Source: JBBRHQ01 sp963725315 (GTDB lineage: Bacteria; Actinomycetota; Thermoleophilia; Solirubrobacterales; 70-9). Taken from it: a stretch of 64,000 nucleotides of DNA. A program made the position numbers and the translations under genes. The notes beneath the pieces are model-generated. The model searched no databases, had not been told where the DNA came from, and saw only the letters and a program-made list of their open reading frames with translations. How positions within the stretch are numbered: the first letter of the stretch is position 1; each line of letters begins with the position of its first letter. Below are positions 26,473-35,063 of the stretch, one piece after another. Location of the stretch: assembly GCA_963725315.1 (NCBI GenBank), contig CAVRYA010000004.1:248001-312000 (forward strand), given 5' to 3'.

Positions 26473-26489
26473 TTCAGGAGGCATTCAGG
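26473..26489. promoter_or_regulatory. Direct repeat TTCAGG-N5-TTCAGG in a divergent promoter region
   Basis: TTCAGG at 26473-26478 recurs at 26484-26489, an 11-bp period, between the divergent kelch and lactonase-like genes. An 11-bp direct repeat containing TTCA is the geometry of sites bound by OmpR/PhoB-family dimers, such as actinobacterial PHO boxes. Binding is inferred only. Confidence 0.4.
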
Positions 26490-26512
26490 TCTCCCGGTCA
26501 CGATGGGTCGGC

Positions 26513-27682
26513 GTGCTCCCGCCGAGCAGAACGCCGATCCTCCCCGCGGCCGCAATTGCGGCCCTTCTGCTCGCCGGTTGCGGCTCGGGCGGCGGCGTAA
26601 CCGGCACCACGGTCGTTGCCCCGGCGCCCGGCAGCGCGCCTCGGCGCTCGGCCCCGCCGCGGGGGAGCGTTCCGCCGTCGCTGAATCCGCACGACGTCTA
26701 CGCGGCCGACCGGCCCGGCAGGCTGGCGCCCGCGGTCCGCAGCTTCCCCTCGAGGGTCTACGTCCCCAACAGCGAGAGCAACACGGTCAGTGTCATCGAC
26801 CCCAGCAGCTTCAAGGTGATCGACCAGTTCCCGGTGGGGGCGCTGCCGCAGCACGTCACCCCCTCCTATGACCTCAGGACCCTCTGGGTCGACAACGACG
26901 AGGGCAACAGCCTGACGCCGATCGACCCCGGCACCGGCAAGCCGGGCAGGCCCGTCCCGGTGACCGACCCCTACAACCTCTACTTCACCCCCGACGGGCG
27001 TCAAGCGATCGTCGTCGCCGAGCGGCTGCAGCGCCTCGACTTCCGCGACCCTCGGACGATGCGCCTGCGCCACACGCTCCGGGTTCCCTGCGAGGGCGTC
27101 GACCACCTGGACTTCACAGCCAACGGCCGCACCCTGCTCGCGAGCTGCGAGTTCGGATCGAAGCTGATCAGCGTCGACATCGCCCGCCGCAGGGTCGTCC
27201 GGACCGTTCACCTCCAGCCTGGAGCGAGGCCGCAGGACGTCAAGCTCTCGCCCGACGGCCGGGCCTTCTACGTCGCCGACATGGCCTTCGGCGGCGTCTG
27301 GATCATCGACGCCCGCACCTTCCGCAAGACCGGCTTCATCTTCACCGGCGCCGGGGCGCACGGGCTCTACGTCAGTCGCGACTCCCGCTCGCTCTACGTT
27401 TCCAATCGTGACGAGGGATCGGTTTCGGTGATCTCCTTCGCAAGGCGCAAGGCCGTCCACAAGTGGCGCATCCCCGGCGGCGGCAGCCCCGACATGGGCG
27501 GCGTGTCAGCCGACGGCAAGGTGCTCTGGCTGAGCGGACGCTACGACGCCGAGGTCTACGCGATCAGCACCCGCAACGGCAAGCTGTTGGCCCGGATACC
27601 GGTCGGCAGCGGGCCGCACGGACTCTGCGTCTATCCCCAGCCCGGGCGCTACTCGCTCGGGCATACCGGAATCTTCCGTTAG
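26513..27682 (+). CDS. Lipoprotein seven-bladed YncE/lactonase-like beta-propeller, 389 aa
   Basis: The signal peptide ends in lipobox LLAGC (Cys about 23). After a Pro/Ser-rich linker the protein has YVTN-type propeller repeats: RVYVPNSESNTVSVIDPSSF, LWVDNDEGNSLTPIDPGTG, GRTLLASCEFGSKLISVDI, RAFYVADMAFGGVWIIDA, RSLYVSNRDEGSVSVISF and LWLSGRYDAEVYAIST. Such proteins bind ligands or partner proteins at the surface, and a few are lactonases. GTG start. It is divergent from the kelch gene with 97 bp between starts, suggesting two co-regulated surface propellers. Confidence 0.85.
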   Translation: MLPPSRTPILPAAAIAALLLAGCGSGGGVTGTTVVAPAPGSAPRRSAPPRGSVPPSLNPHDVYAADRPGRLAPAVRSFPSRVYVPNSESNTVSVIDPSSFKVIDQFPVGALPQHVTPSYDLRTLWVDNDEGNSLTPIDPGTGKPGRPVPVTDPYNLYFTPDGRQAIVVAERLQRLDFRDPRTMRLRHTLRVPCEGVDHLDFTANGRTLLASCEFGSKLISVDIARRRVVRTVHLQPGARPQDVKLSPDGRAFYVADMAFGGVWIIDARTFRKTGFIFTGAGAHGLYVSRDSRSLYVSNRDEGSVSVISFARRKAVHKWRIPGGGSPDMGGVSADGKVLWLSGRYDAEVYAISTRNGKLLARIPVGSGPHGLCVYPQPGRYSLGHTGIFR

Positions 27683-27722
27683 GCGCCGTGCCTGCGGATC
27701 GGCGTCCGGTCGGGGAGAATCA

Positions 27723-27762
27723 CTCATCGGACCCTCATCTGCCGTGCCTAGGGTCGGATGAG
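27723..27762. promoter_or_regulatory. Inverted and direct repeat ahead of the second kinase gene
   Basis: CTCATCGGACCC (27723-27734) and GGGTCGGATGAG (27751-27762) form an 11-of-12 inverted repeat around 16 nt. The left part also contains CTCATC-N5-CTCATC, an 11-bp direct repeat. The site lies between the propeller gene and the kinase gene, so it could be an operator for the neighbouring OmpR-type regulator or a terminator. Confidence 0.4.
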
Positions 27763-27788
27763 GAGCCTGAGCCAGGGCGCCAGACCGG

Positions 27789-29175
27789 ATGAGACGGCTG
27801 CTCGATACGACTGCGGTTGACGCTCGCATTCGCGGTGGTGATGTCGTTTGGGCTGACCGCGATCGGCCTCTTCGTCTACCTCCGCTTCCGCTCCGATCTG
27901 GACAGCGACCATCAACCAGAGTCTTCAGGCGCGTTCGCGGGACGTCGCCGCGCTCGTCCGGCAGGCGGACGACGGTCCGAGCCGGGGAGGCCGCCGCCTG
28001 CTCTCCCAGCAGGAAGAGGGCTTTGCCCAGGTCCTCGCTGCCGGCGGACGGGTGATCGCCGCGACACCGGCGGTGCGCGATCTGAGCCTGATCGACGGCT
28101 CCCAGCTCGCCCGGGCGCACCGCGACGAGGTCAGCTTTCGACCGGCCCCCGGTCGGGCGGCTGGAGGAGCCGTCGAGGATTCGCGCCTCTCCGTTACGCA
28201 TCGCGGGCGAGGACCTGGTCGTGGTCGTCGGCGTCGCCCTCGACGATCGCAACGACTCGCTGGCGAGCCTGCGGGACCTCCTGCTGGTCGGCGGGCCAGT
28301 GGCGCTGCTGCTGGCATGCGCCGCCGGCTACTGGGTGGCCGCCGCCGCCCTGCGGCCGGTGGAGGCGATGCGGCGCCGAGCAGCCGAGATCTCCGCCTCC
28401 GAGCCCGGGCGGCGCCTGCCGGTCCCTCCGAGCCACGACGAGGTCGCCCGCCTCGGGGAGACCCTGAACGAGATGCTCGCCCGCCTCGAGGGGGCGTTCG
28501 AGCGCGAGCGGACCTTCGTCTCCGATGCCAGCCACGAGCTGCGGACGCCGCTGGCGATCCTCAAGGCCGAGCTGGAGCTGGCGATGCGCAGCGCCCGCAG
28601 CCCGGAGGAGCTGGAGGCCGCTATCCGCTCGGCCGCGGAGGAGACCGACCGGCTGGCGCAGCTCGCCGACGACCTGCTGGTCGTCGCCCGCGCCGAGGAG
28701 GGGCGCCTGCCGGTTCACTCGGCCGAGGTCGCGGCGGCGGAGCTGCTGGATTCGATGCGGGAGCGGTTCGCCGAACGCTGCGCCGCCCAGGAGCGGCTGA
28801 TCCGGCTCGAGCCCGGCGACGGCCTGGTGCTGCGGGCGGACCGGCTGCGGATCGAGCAGGCCCTGGCGAACATGATCGAGAACGCGCTGCGCCACGGTCG
28901 CGGCCCGATCGGGCTGGCCGCCGCGCGGACCGAGGGCGGAGTCGACCTCCACGTCACCGACGAGGGCCCCGGCTTCCCGCCCGAGCTGATCGGCACTGCC
29001 TTCGAGCGCTTCAGCGCGCGGCGACCCGGCTCGCGGCCGCGGCGGCAGCGGGCTCGGGCTGGCGATCGTCGAGGCCGTCGCCGAGGCCCACGGGGGAAGC
29101 GCCCACGCCGCGAACCGCGAGCGGGGCGGGGCCGACGTCTGGATCTCGCTGCCCGACGATGGGACGATGGGCTGA
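27789..29175 (+). CDS. Sensor histidine kinase, broken by about four frameshifts
   Basis: This is a membrane kinase of the OmpR-partner class. After frame correction: TM1 (RLTLAFAVVMSFGLTAIGLFVYLRF), a short external region with QARSRDVAALVRQADDG, TM2 (LLLVGGPVALLLACAAGYWVA), HAMP, H-box SDASHELRTPLAI, N-box NMIENALRHG, G1 DEGPGFPPE and G2 GSGLGLAIVEA, ending at 29175. Frame changes fall near 27815, 27905, 28145 and 29040, mostly +1. The ATG at 27789 is provisional; TTG at 27817 is the alternative. Its regulator follows 2 bases later. Confidence 0.85.
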
Positions 29176-29177
29176 CG

Positions 29178-29847
29178 ATGCGCGTCCTGATCGTCGAGGA
29201 CGACGTGAAGATGGCCGGCCTGATCCGGCGGGGGATGCGGGAGGAGGGGCTGGCCGCCGACGTCGCCGACCAGGGGCGAGGACGCGATCTGGATGGCGGG
29301 CTCGACCGCGTACGACGCGATCGTCCTCGACGTGATGCTCCCCGGGATCGACGGCTTCGAGACCTGCCGGCGGCTGCGCGAGGACGGGGTGCGGGCACCG
29401 GTGCTGATGCTGACGGCGCGCGACGCCGTCGCGGACAGGATCGCCGGCCTCGACGGCGGGGCCGACGACTACCTGACCAAGCCGTTCTCCTTCGCCGAGC
29501 TGCTGGCCCGCCTTCGGGCCCTGACGCGCCGCGGGGCGATCGAGCGCCCAACCGTGCTCGAGGTCGGCGACCTGCGCCTCGACCCGGCGACGCGGCGGGT
29601 GACCCGCTCGAGCGAGGCGATCGAGCTTTCCGCCAAGGAGTTCGCCCTGCTCGAGGCCTTCATGCGCCGGCCCGGCGAGGTGCTCAGCCGCCTGGCGCTG
29701 CTCGAGGCGGCCTGGGACATGAACTACGAGAACCGCTCCAACATCGTCGACGTCTACGTCCGCTACCTGAGGCAGAAGATCGACCGCCCCTTCGGCGCAG
29801 AGAGCATCGAGACGGTGCGGGGGGCGGGCTACCGGCTGAGGATCTGA
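29178..29847 (+). CDS. OmpR-family response regulator, one frameshift near 29280
   Basis: Receiver (MRVLIVEDDVKMAGLIRRGM, phospho-Asp in IVLDVMLPGIDG, T in MLTARD, K in YLTKPFSF) plus winged helix (LSAKEFALLEAFM, IVDVYVRYLRQKID, TVRGAGYRLRI). It resembles CusR/MprA-like regulators. One extra G in the run at about 29276 (CAGGGGCGAGG) shifts the frame between GLAADVADQG and EDAIWMAG. It is paired with the kinase just upstream, and its likely targets are the adjacent propeller genes (inference). Confidence 0.88.
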
Positions 29848-29931
29848 CTGGCCGTTGACATCTTCGGGCGCAACCGTCCGTAGGAAGCGTCGCCGGTTCC
29901 GGCCGAAGTTGGCCTGTGAAAGGCTGAACGG

Positions 29932-30945
29932 GTGAGTCGCACCAACCACGGCTACAAGCTCGCCTCCCGCCCGGTCGGCCTGCCCGACCGCGACGACTGG
30001 GAGTACTTCACCGAGGAGCTGGGCGAGCCCGGCGAGGGGCAGGTCCTGGTCGAGGTCGCCTACATCTCGCTCGACCCGGCGATGCGCGGCTGGGTCAGCG
30101 AGATGCGCTCCTACATCCCGCCGGTCGAGATCGGAGCGGTGATGCGGGCCCTGGGGATCGGCCGCGTGATCGCCTCCGGGCATCCGGACTTCGCCGAGGG
30201 CGACACCGTCAGCGGCCTCTTCGGGGTGCAGGAGCACGCGATCGTCGACGGCCGCGGAGTGATCAAGGTGGACCCCTCGCTGGCGCCGCTGCCGCGCTTC
30301 CTCGGCGCCCTCGGGATGCCGGGGATGACCGCCTACTTCGGCCTGCTCGAGGTCGGCCGGCCCGAGCAGGGCGAGACCGTGGTGGTCTCGGCGGCCGCCG
30401 GCGCGGTCGGCGCGGTCGCCGGGCAGATCGCCAAGCTCAAGGGCTGCCGCGTGGTCGGGATCGCCGGCGGCCCCGAGAAGTGCAGCTACGTCAGCGACGA
30501 GCTCGGCTTCGACGCGGTCGTCGACTACAAGGCCGGCGACGTCGGCGCCGCCCTCGCCGAGGCCTGCCCCGACGGGATCGACGTCTACTTCGACAACGTC
30601 GGCGGCGAGATCCTCGACGCCGCCCTTGCCCTGCTGAATCGCCATGCCCGGGTGGTGATCTGCGGGGCGATCTCCCAGTACAACAACACCGGGCCGATGC
30701 GGGGTCCCTCCAACTACATGTCGCTGCTGGTCAACCACGCATCGATGACCGGCTTCGTCGTCACCGAGTACTTCGGCCGCTACGCCGAGGGGGCGGCCGA
30801 GATGGCCGGGTGGATCTCCGAGGGCAAGGTGAAGGCGCGCGAGGACGTGGTCGAGGGGATCGAGACCTTCCCCGAGACTCTGCTGAAGCTCTACAGCGGT
30901 GCCAACAACGGCAAGCTGGTGCTGAAGGTCGCCGCCGAGGGCTGA
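29932..30945 (+). CDS. NADP-dependent medium-chain oxidoreductase (zinc-free), 337 aa
   Basis: This enzyme of the leukotriene B4 dehydrogenase/enoyl reductase (CurA-like) class reduces alpha,beta-unsaturated ketones or aldehydes with NADPH. The family opening SRPVGLPDRDDWEY, catalytic-domain SLDPAMRGWVSE, Rossmann motif VVVSAAAGAVGAVAGQIAKLKG, substrate-side FDNVGGEILDAAL and GAISQYNNTGPMRGPSNYM are all seen. Catalytic zinc ligands are absent, as expected. GTG at 29932. It precedes the F420-type oxidoreductase gene by 22 bp and is probably cotranscribed. Confidence 0.92.
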   Translation: MSRTNHGYKLASRPVGLPDRDDWEYFTEELGEPGEGQVLVEVAYISLDPAMRGWVSEMRSYIPPVEIGAVMRALGIGRVIASGHPDFAEGDTVSGLFGVQEHAIVDGRGVIKVDPSLAPLPRFLGALGMPGMTAYFGLLEVGRPEQGETVVVSAAAGAVGAVAGQIAKLKGCRVVGIAGGPEKCSYVSDELGFDAVVDYKAGDVGAALAEACPDGIDVYFDNVGGEILDAALALLNRHARVVICGAISQYNNTGPMRGPSNYMSLLVNHASMTGFVVTEYFGRYAEGAAEMAGWISEGKVKAREDVVEGIETFPETLLKLYSGANNGKLVLKVAAEG

Positions 30946-30967
30946 GGGCGGCGCCATCGCGACGCAG

Positions 30968-31996
30968 CTGAAGCTCGGTCTCAACACCGGCTACTGGGCG
31001 GGGGGCCCGCCACCGGGGGTGAGGGAGGCGATCGCCGAGGCCGAGAAGCTCGGCTTCGACTCGATCTGGACCGCGGAGGCGTACGGCTCCGACGGCCTCA
31101 CCCCGCTCGCCTGGTGGGGCTCCGAGACCGAGCGGGTGCGGCTGGGCACGGCGATCACCCAGATCTCGGCCCGCCAGCCGGCGGCGACGGCGATGGCGGC
31201 GATGACCATGGACCACCTCTCCGGCGGGCGATTCATCCTCGGCCTCGGCGTCTCCGGCCCGCAGGTGGTGGAGGGCTGGTACGGGATGCCCTTTGCAAAA
31301 CCGCTCGCCAGGACTCGCGAGTACATCGGCATCCTCCGCGACATCTGGGCGCGCCGCGGCCCGCTGCGCAGCGACGGTCCCCACTACCCGCTGCCGCTGC
31401 CCGGCGGGACCGGGCTCGGCAAGCCGCTGAAGTCCTCGATCCACCCCCTGCGGGAAGAGATCCCGATCTTCCTCGGCGCCGAGGGCCCGAAGAACATCGC
31501 GCTCTGCGCCGAGCTCTGCGACGGCTGGCTGCCGATGCTCTTCTCGCCCGCCCACGAGGACCTCTACGCGGGACCGCTGGCCGAGGGCTTCGCACGGGAA
31601 GGGGCTCGGCGCAGCGCCGAGGACTTCGAGGTGGCGGCGACGGTGCCGCTGATCGTCTCCGAGGACGTCGCCGCCGCGATCGACGCGCTGCGCCCCTTCT
31701 ACGCGCTGTACTTCGGCGGCATGGGGGCCAAGGGGGCGAACTTCCACGCCAACGTGCCGATCCGCATGGGCCACGGCGAGCTGATCGCCGAGGTCCAGGA
31801 CCTCTACCTCGGCGGTCGCAAGGAGGAGGCCGCCGCCGCCCTCCCGGCGGAGCTGATCGAGGAGCTCTCGCTGATCGGCCCACCGGAGAAGATCCGCGAC
31901 GATCTCGCCAAGTGGCGCGAGTCGGTAGTCACCATGCTGCTGATCTCGGGCGACGTCGCCACGGTGCGCGCCGCCGCCGAGATCGTCTTCGGCTGA
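30968..31996 (+). CDS. LLM-class F420-dependent oxidoreductase, about 342 aa
   Basis: A TIM-barrel flavin/F420 enzyme of the luciferase-like monooxygenase superfamily. Visible are LKLGLNTGYW at the N-terminus, GFDSIWTAEAYGSDGLTPLAW, VRLGTAITQISARQPAATAM, GRFILGLGVSGPQVVEGWYG and PIFLGAEGPKNI. The first ATG or GTG in frame (31019) would delete strand 1, which in this family begins MKLGLN. The matching codon here is CTG at 30968; an ATC at 30956 has better ribosome-site spacing. I therefore place the start at CTG, with reserve. The substrate is unknown. Confidence 0.85.
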   Translation: MKLGLNTGYWAGGPPPGVREAIAEAEKLGFDSIWTAEAYGSDGLTPLAWWGSETERVRLGTAITQISARQPAATAMAAMTMDHLSGGRFILGLGVSGPQVVEGWYGMPFAKPLARTREYIGILRDIWARRGPLRSDGPHYPLPLPGGTGLGKPLKSSIHPLREEIPIFLGAEGPKNIALCAELCDGWLPMLFSPAHEDLYAGPLAEGFAREGARRSAEDFEVAATVPLIVSEDVAAAIDALRPFYALYFGGMGAKGANFHANVPIRMGHGELIAEVQDLYLGGRKEEAAAALPAELIEELSLIGPPEKIRDDLAKWRESVVTMLLISGDVATVRAAAEIVFG

Positions 31997-32944
31997 CTAC
32001 GCGGCCTCGCGCCAGCCGGCCAGCGACTCGTCGGCGGCCAGGCGCTGCAGGCCCTGGGCCTCGAGGCGGCGGGCCTGCTCCTGGGTGACGCCGGCCGCGC
32101 GCGCCGCGTCGCGAAGGGTCCCGGCGACCTCGCCCCCGGTCCCGAAGCGAACCTCGAGCACGCGGCGCTCCCCCTCGGGCAGGGTCGCCAGGGCCGTGCT
32201 CACGGCCTCCTCGCGCTGGCGGTCGATGACCTCGTCGTCGGAGCGCCCGTCGCTCTGCGCCCGCAGCTCGCCGAGGGTGGTCTCGCTGTCGCCCACCGGC
32301 GCGTCGAGGCTGGAGGTGACGCGGGCCAGGTCCTGAACCGCCATCACGTCCTCGAGCGGGAGCTTCGCCCGCCGGGCGATCTCCTCCTCGGTCGGCTCGC
32401 GGTTCAGCTCGGTGCTGAGCTCGTTTGCGACTCTGTTGACGGTGCGCTCGCGCTGGGCGATGTGGGCGGGGATCCGCACCGCGCGGCCGCTGTTGTCGAG
32501 CCCTCGCTGCATCGACTGCTTGATCCACAGCACCGCGTAGGTGGAGAACTTGTAGCCGCGCCGCCAGTCGAACTTCTCCGCGGCGCGGATCAGCCCGATC
32601 ATCGCCTCCTGGACGAGGTCGTTGAGCGGCAGGCCGTGGCCCTGGTAGCGGGTCGCGAAGCGGACCACCAGGCGCAGGTTGGAGTTGATCAGCAGCTCCT
32701 TCGCCTCGAGGTCGCCGCGCTCGATCCGCTTCGCCAGATCGATCTCCTGCTCGGCGGTGAGCAGGGGATAGCGGCTCGCCTGGTTGAGGAAGAGCTGGAA
32801 GCTGTCGGTCGTCTGCTCGGGCAGCAGATGGGTATCGGTGCGCCTCTCCGCCCGTGCGCTGGAGCCGGTTGCGTTTTCTATGTGTGCGCCGCGTCGGCGA
32901 CGCGTATCGGTGCGCTGCTCGGCAGCGCCTCTGGTCCTTGCCAA
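31997..32944 (-). CDS. Sigma-70 family (group 2-like) RNA polymerase sigma factor, 315 aa
   Basis: Regions 1.2-4 are present: DSFQLFLNQASRYPLLTAEQE, region 2 NLRLVVRFATRY, DLVQEAMIGLIRAAEKFDW, KFSTYAVLWIKQSM, region 3 RIPAHIAQRERTVNRV and region 4 ALATLPEGERRVLEVRFG. It lacks region 1.1. The window also holds the principal sigma factor (61633), so this is an alternative, group 2-like factor. The TTG at 32944 has GGAG 5 bases upstream. The N-terminus carries RTDT twice, encoded by a 12-bp direct repeat 72 bp apart. A strong promoter precedes it. Confidence 0.9.
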   Translation of the reverse strand: MARTRGAAEQRTDTRRRRGAHIENATGSSARAERRTDTHLLPEQTTDSFQLFLNQASRYPLLTAEQEIDLAKRIERGDLEAKELLINSNLRLVVRFATRYQGHGLPLNDLVQEAMIGLIRAAEKFDWRRGYKFSTYAVLWIKQSMQRGLDNSGRAVRIPAHIAQRERTVNRVANELSTELNREPTEEEIARRAKLPLEDVMAVQDLARVTSSLDAPVGDSETTLGELRAQSDGRSDDEVIDRQREEAVSTALATLPEGERRVLEVRFGTGGEVAGTLRDAARAAGVTQEQARRLEAQGLQRLAADESLAGWREAA

Positions 32945-32993
32945 TGGTGCTCCTATCCGAGGTAGGCCGTATTTGGGCCCAGTTACTTCAAAA

Positions 32994-33022
32994 AGTATAG
33001 CGAACCTCCGTTCGGCGTGCAA
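32994..33022 (-). promoter_or_regulatory. Sigma-70-type promoter of the alternative sigma factor gene
   Basis: On the minus strand TTGCAC (33022-33017) and TATACT (32999-32994) are separated by exactly 17 bp. Transcription would start near 32987, leaving a leader of about 43 nt before the TTG at 32944. This is the clearest promoter in the window. Confidence 0.75.
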
Positions 33023-33075
33023 GCCGGGTGGCTCGCGGCCGCGCAAACCCAGATCGGAGGCGGGATCGAGGCGGC

Positions 33076-33927
33076 TCAGCGGCCGCGGGTCGGGCTGCCC
33101 GGGCCGGGGCAATGCTCGTGGGGCTTCGCCCCGTACCCGTGCCAGTGAAGGCCGGGATCCCTCTCGCCGGGCCTCAGCTGGTGGAGGCCCTGGGGCGGGT
33201 TGGCGTTGACCAGCCGGCCCGGCTTGCAGGTGGCGAAGAAGCTGGCGAAGCGGGCGCTCGGAGACCGGGCGCTGAACCTAAAGACGCCGGCGGGGACGTC
33301 GAGCCAGAGCACCCCGCCGTCGACCGAGGACTCGGTCAGGCTCCGGTCGGGGATCACCGAGGAGTTGAAGTAGATCGGGTCCGGCAGGGCGGGAAAGGCC
33401 CTCGCGGTGGCGCCGGCGACGCCATGGGCGCCGTAGGCGATGAAGTCCTCGAAGCTGAGGTCGCGGATGTTGACGGTGCTGATCGTGGAGACGACGACGC
33501 AGTTCTTGGGGTTGTCCTGGGCGTCAAGCTCGACGCCGAGCAGGGCCGCGAGGGCGTGGTAGATGCCGACCGAGGGAACCTGGAAGTTGACCCGCGGGAT
33601 GTCCCTTCCGGTGGTGAAGAAGGTCTGCAGGTAGATGCTGTGGAAGCCGGCGGCCTCGATATAGGGGGTCACCCTGGCGCCGGCGGGGACGAGGAGGTCG
33701 TAGCTGCCGTCGGCCGCGCTCGTCGCCCTGGCTTTCGGCAGCTCCGCGACCCGGATCGTCGCGCCGGCGATCGGCAGCTGGTTGTCGAAGGCGTAGGCCG
33801 TGCCGGTGATGTGGACCTTGGCCCGGCCGTGATGCCATCCGTTGTGATGCCCCGAGCTCGCCAGGGCGGGGGCGCTCCAGAGGAGGAGGGCGGCGACGGC
33901 GGCGAGGCTGGCATTGAGCGGTCTCAC
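33076..33927 (-). CDS. Secreted protein with carboxypeptidase-regulatory-like domain, 283 aa
   Basis: The signal peptide (1-23, APALAS) is followed by a short His-rich stretch and a beta-sandwich of the carboxypeptidase-regulatory/Ig-like type (about 38-115: VHITGTAYAFDNQLPIAGATIRV, then TSAADGSYDLLVPAGARVTPYIEAAGF). The rest (about 116-283) is a conserved-looking region of unknown fold with two cysteines. Homologues bind or display ligands at the surface; the function is unknown. GTG start. It is the same strand as the PLC-like gene, 49 bp apart, perhaps cotranscribed. Confidence 0.7.
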   Translation of the reverse strand: MRPLNASLAAVAALLLWSAPALASSGHHNGWHHGRAKVHITGTAYAFDNQLPIAGATIRVAELPKARATSAADGSYDLLVPAGARVTPYIEAAGFHSIYLQTFFTTGRDIPRVNFQVPSVGIYHALAALLGVELDAQDNPKNCVVVSTISTVNIRDLSFEDFIAYGAHGVAGATARAFPALPDPIYFNSSVIPDRSLTESSVDGGVLWLDVPAGVFRFSARSPSARFASFFATCKPGRLVNANPPQGLHQLRPGERDPGLHWHGYGAKPHEHCPGPGSPTRGR

Positions 33928-33976
33928 TCTTGGTTCACCCTAGGCGATGGGCCGCGTCGCCCGCGCCGCCGCGCTC

Positions 33977-34963
33977 TCATCCGCCAGTGGCGTTGAGCCG
34001 GTGAACGGCGGCCAGCAATCCGCCGTAGGTGACCTGGTCGGCTGCGATCACCGAGGGAAGCGGGCCTCGCGCCTGTTCGCAGGCCCGGGTCCTGCCTAGG
34101 ATCACCTGCTTGGCGTTGACGGCCGCCGAGGCGGCGGGGTCCGGGACCGGCGGCGGGGTCGCGGGCGACCAGTGGTTGATCAGGAAGAGCGATCCCTTCG
34201 TCCCGCCGCGGTTGGGCTGGCAGCTCGAGGGCCAGTTGACAGGGTTGGTCAGCAGGTCGGGGGTGGCGAACGAGTAGGGGGTCTCCTGCAGGATCCCGTC
34301 GTAGGCGCGGTGATACCAGGGAATCGCGCCCGCATCGTGCTCGGCCAGGACCACCACCTGCTGGCGCGTCGCGATCATCCGTCTCAGGGTCGGCCAGACG
34401 GGGCCTGGCTGGCCGCGGAAGACGTGGCCTCGCAGCCCGCTCCAGCGCACCGCCGCGGCGAAGTCGGTCGGGGAGATGTAGTCCTCGTTGTCGATCAGCA
34501 GCACGTTTCGCGGGTGGCTCTCGAGGAACCTGGTGATCGACCGCAGCACCGGGATCAGGCGGCTGGCGCCGATCTCGCAGAGCACGTGACAGAGGTAGAG
34601 GTCGCGAACCCCCGTGGTCACCTTGCCGCTGTCGTCGGTGCGGACGGTGCCGTCGGGCTGGCGCCGGCCGTAGTGGGTATCGAACAGCAGTCCTCTGATC
34701 CCGAACCGGAGCTGGTCGGGGATCGCGATCGTCTGGTTTGGGATCTTCCAGCCCAGATCGAGCGAGGACATCGCGTTGTGGGCGCCGGCCAGCACCACCT
34801 GGTTGAAGCGCTTCCCGCAGAGTCCGCGCTGGCCGTTGCAGCGCTGCGGCTTGTGCCGGTGGCCGCCCCTGTGGCCGTGGTTAGGGGCAGCGGAGGCTGA
34901 GGCTGTGATTGAGAATCCCAGAAGCGCGCACGAGAGCACGGCCGCCAGGATCCGGAACCTCAT
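33977..34963 (-). CDS. Secreted PI-PLC-like phosphodiesterase, 328 aa
   Basis: The signal peptide (1-26, ASASA) and a His-rich linker are followed by a phosphatidylinositol-specific phospholipase C X-domain barrel. Its hallmarks are the first catalytic His in VLAGAHNAMSS, the second in GLLFDTHYG, YLCHVLCEIG, VLLIDNEDY (barrel strand) and QVVVLAEHD. It should cleave phosphodiester bonds of lipids or glycans outside the cell; true specificity in actinobacteria is often unknown. ATG start. Complete length for the family. Confidence 0.85.
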   Translation of the reverse strand: MRFRILAAVLSCALLGFSITASASAAPNHGHRGGHRHKPQRCNGQRGLCGKRFNQVVLAGAHNAMSSLDLGWKIPNQTIAIPDQLRFGIRGLLFDTHYGRRQPDGTVRTDDSGKVTTGVRDLYLCHVLCEIGASRLIPVLRSITRFLESHPRNVLLIDNEDYISPTDFAAAVRWSGLRGHVFRGQPGPVWPTLRRMIATRQQVVVLAEHDAGAIPWYHRAYDGILQETPYSFATPDLLTNPVNWPSSCQPNRGGTKGSLFLINHWSPATPPPVPDPAASAAVNAKQVILGRTRACEQARGPLPSVIAADQVTYGGLLAAVHRLNATGG

Positions 34964-35063
34964 GCCCGCACCCTATTCGGGCTGCGACGGGAGTCACCCG
35001 AATTTCGCCTATTTCTCACCCACTGCGGCGGGTCCGCGCCGCGGCGCTACGATCAGCCCCCTG

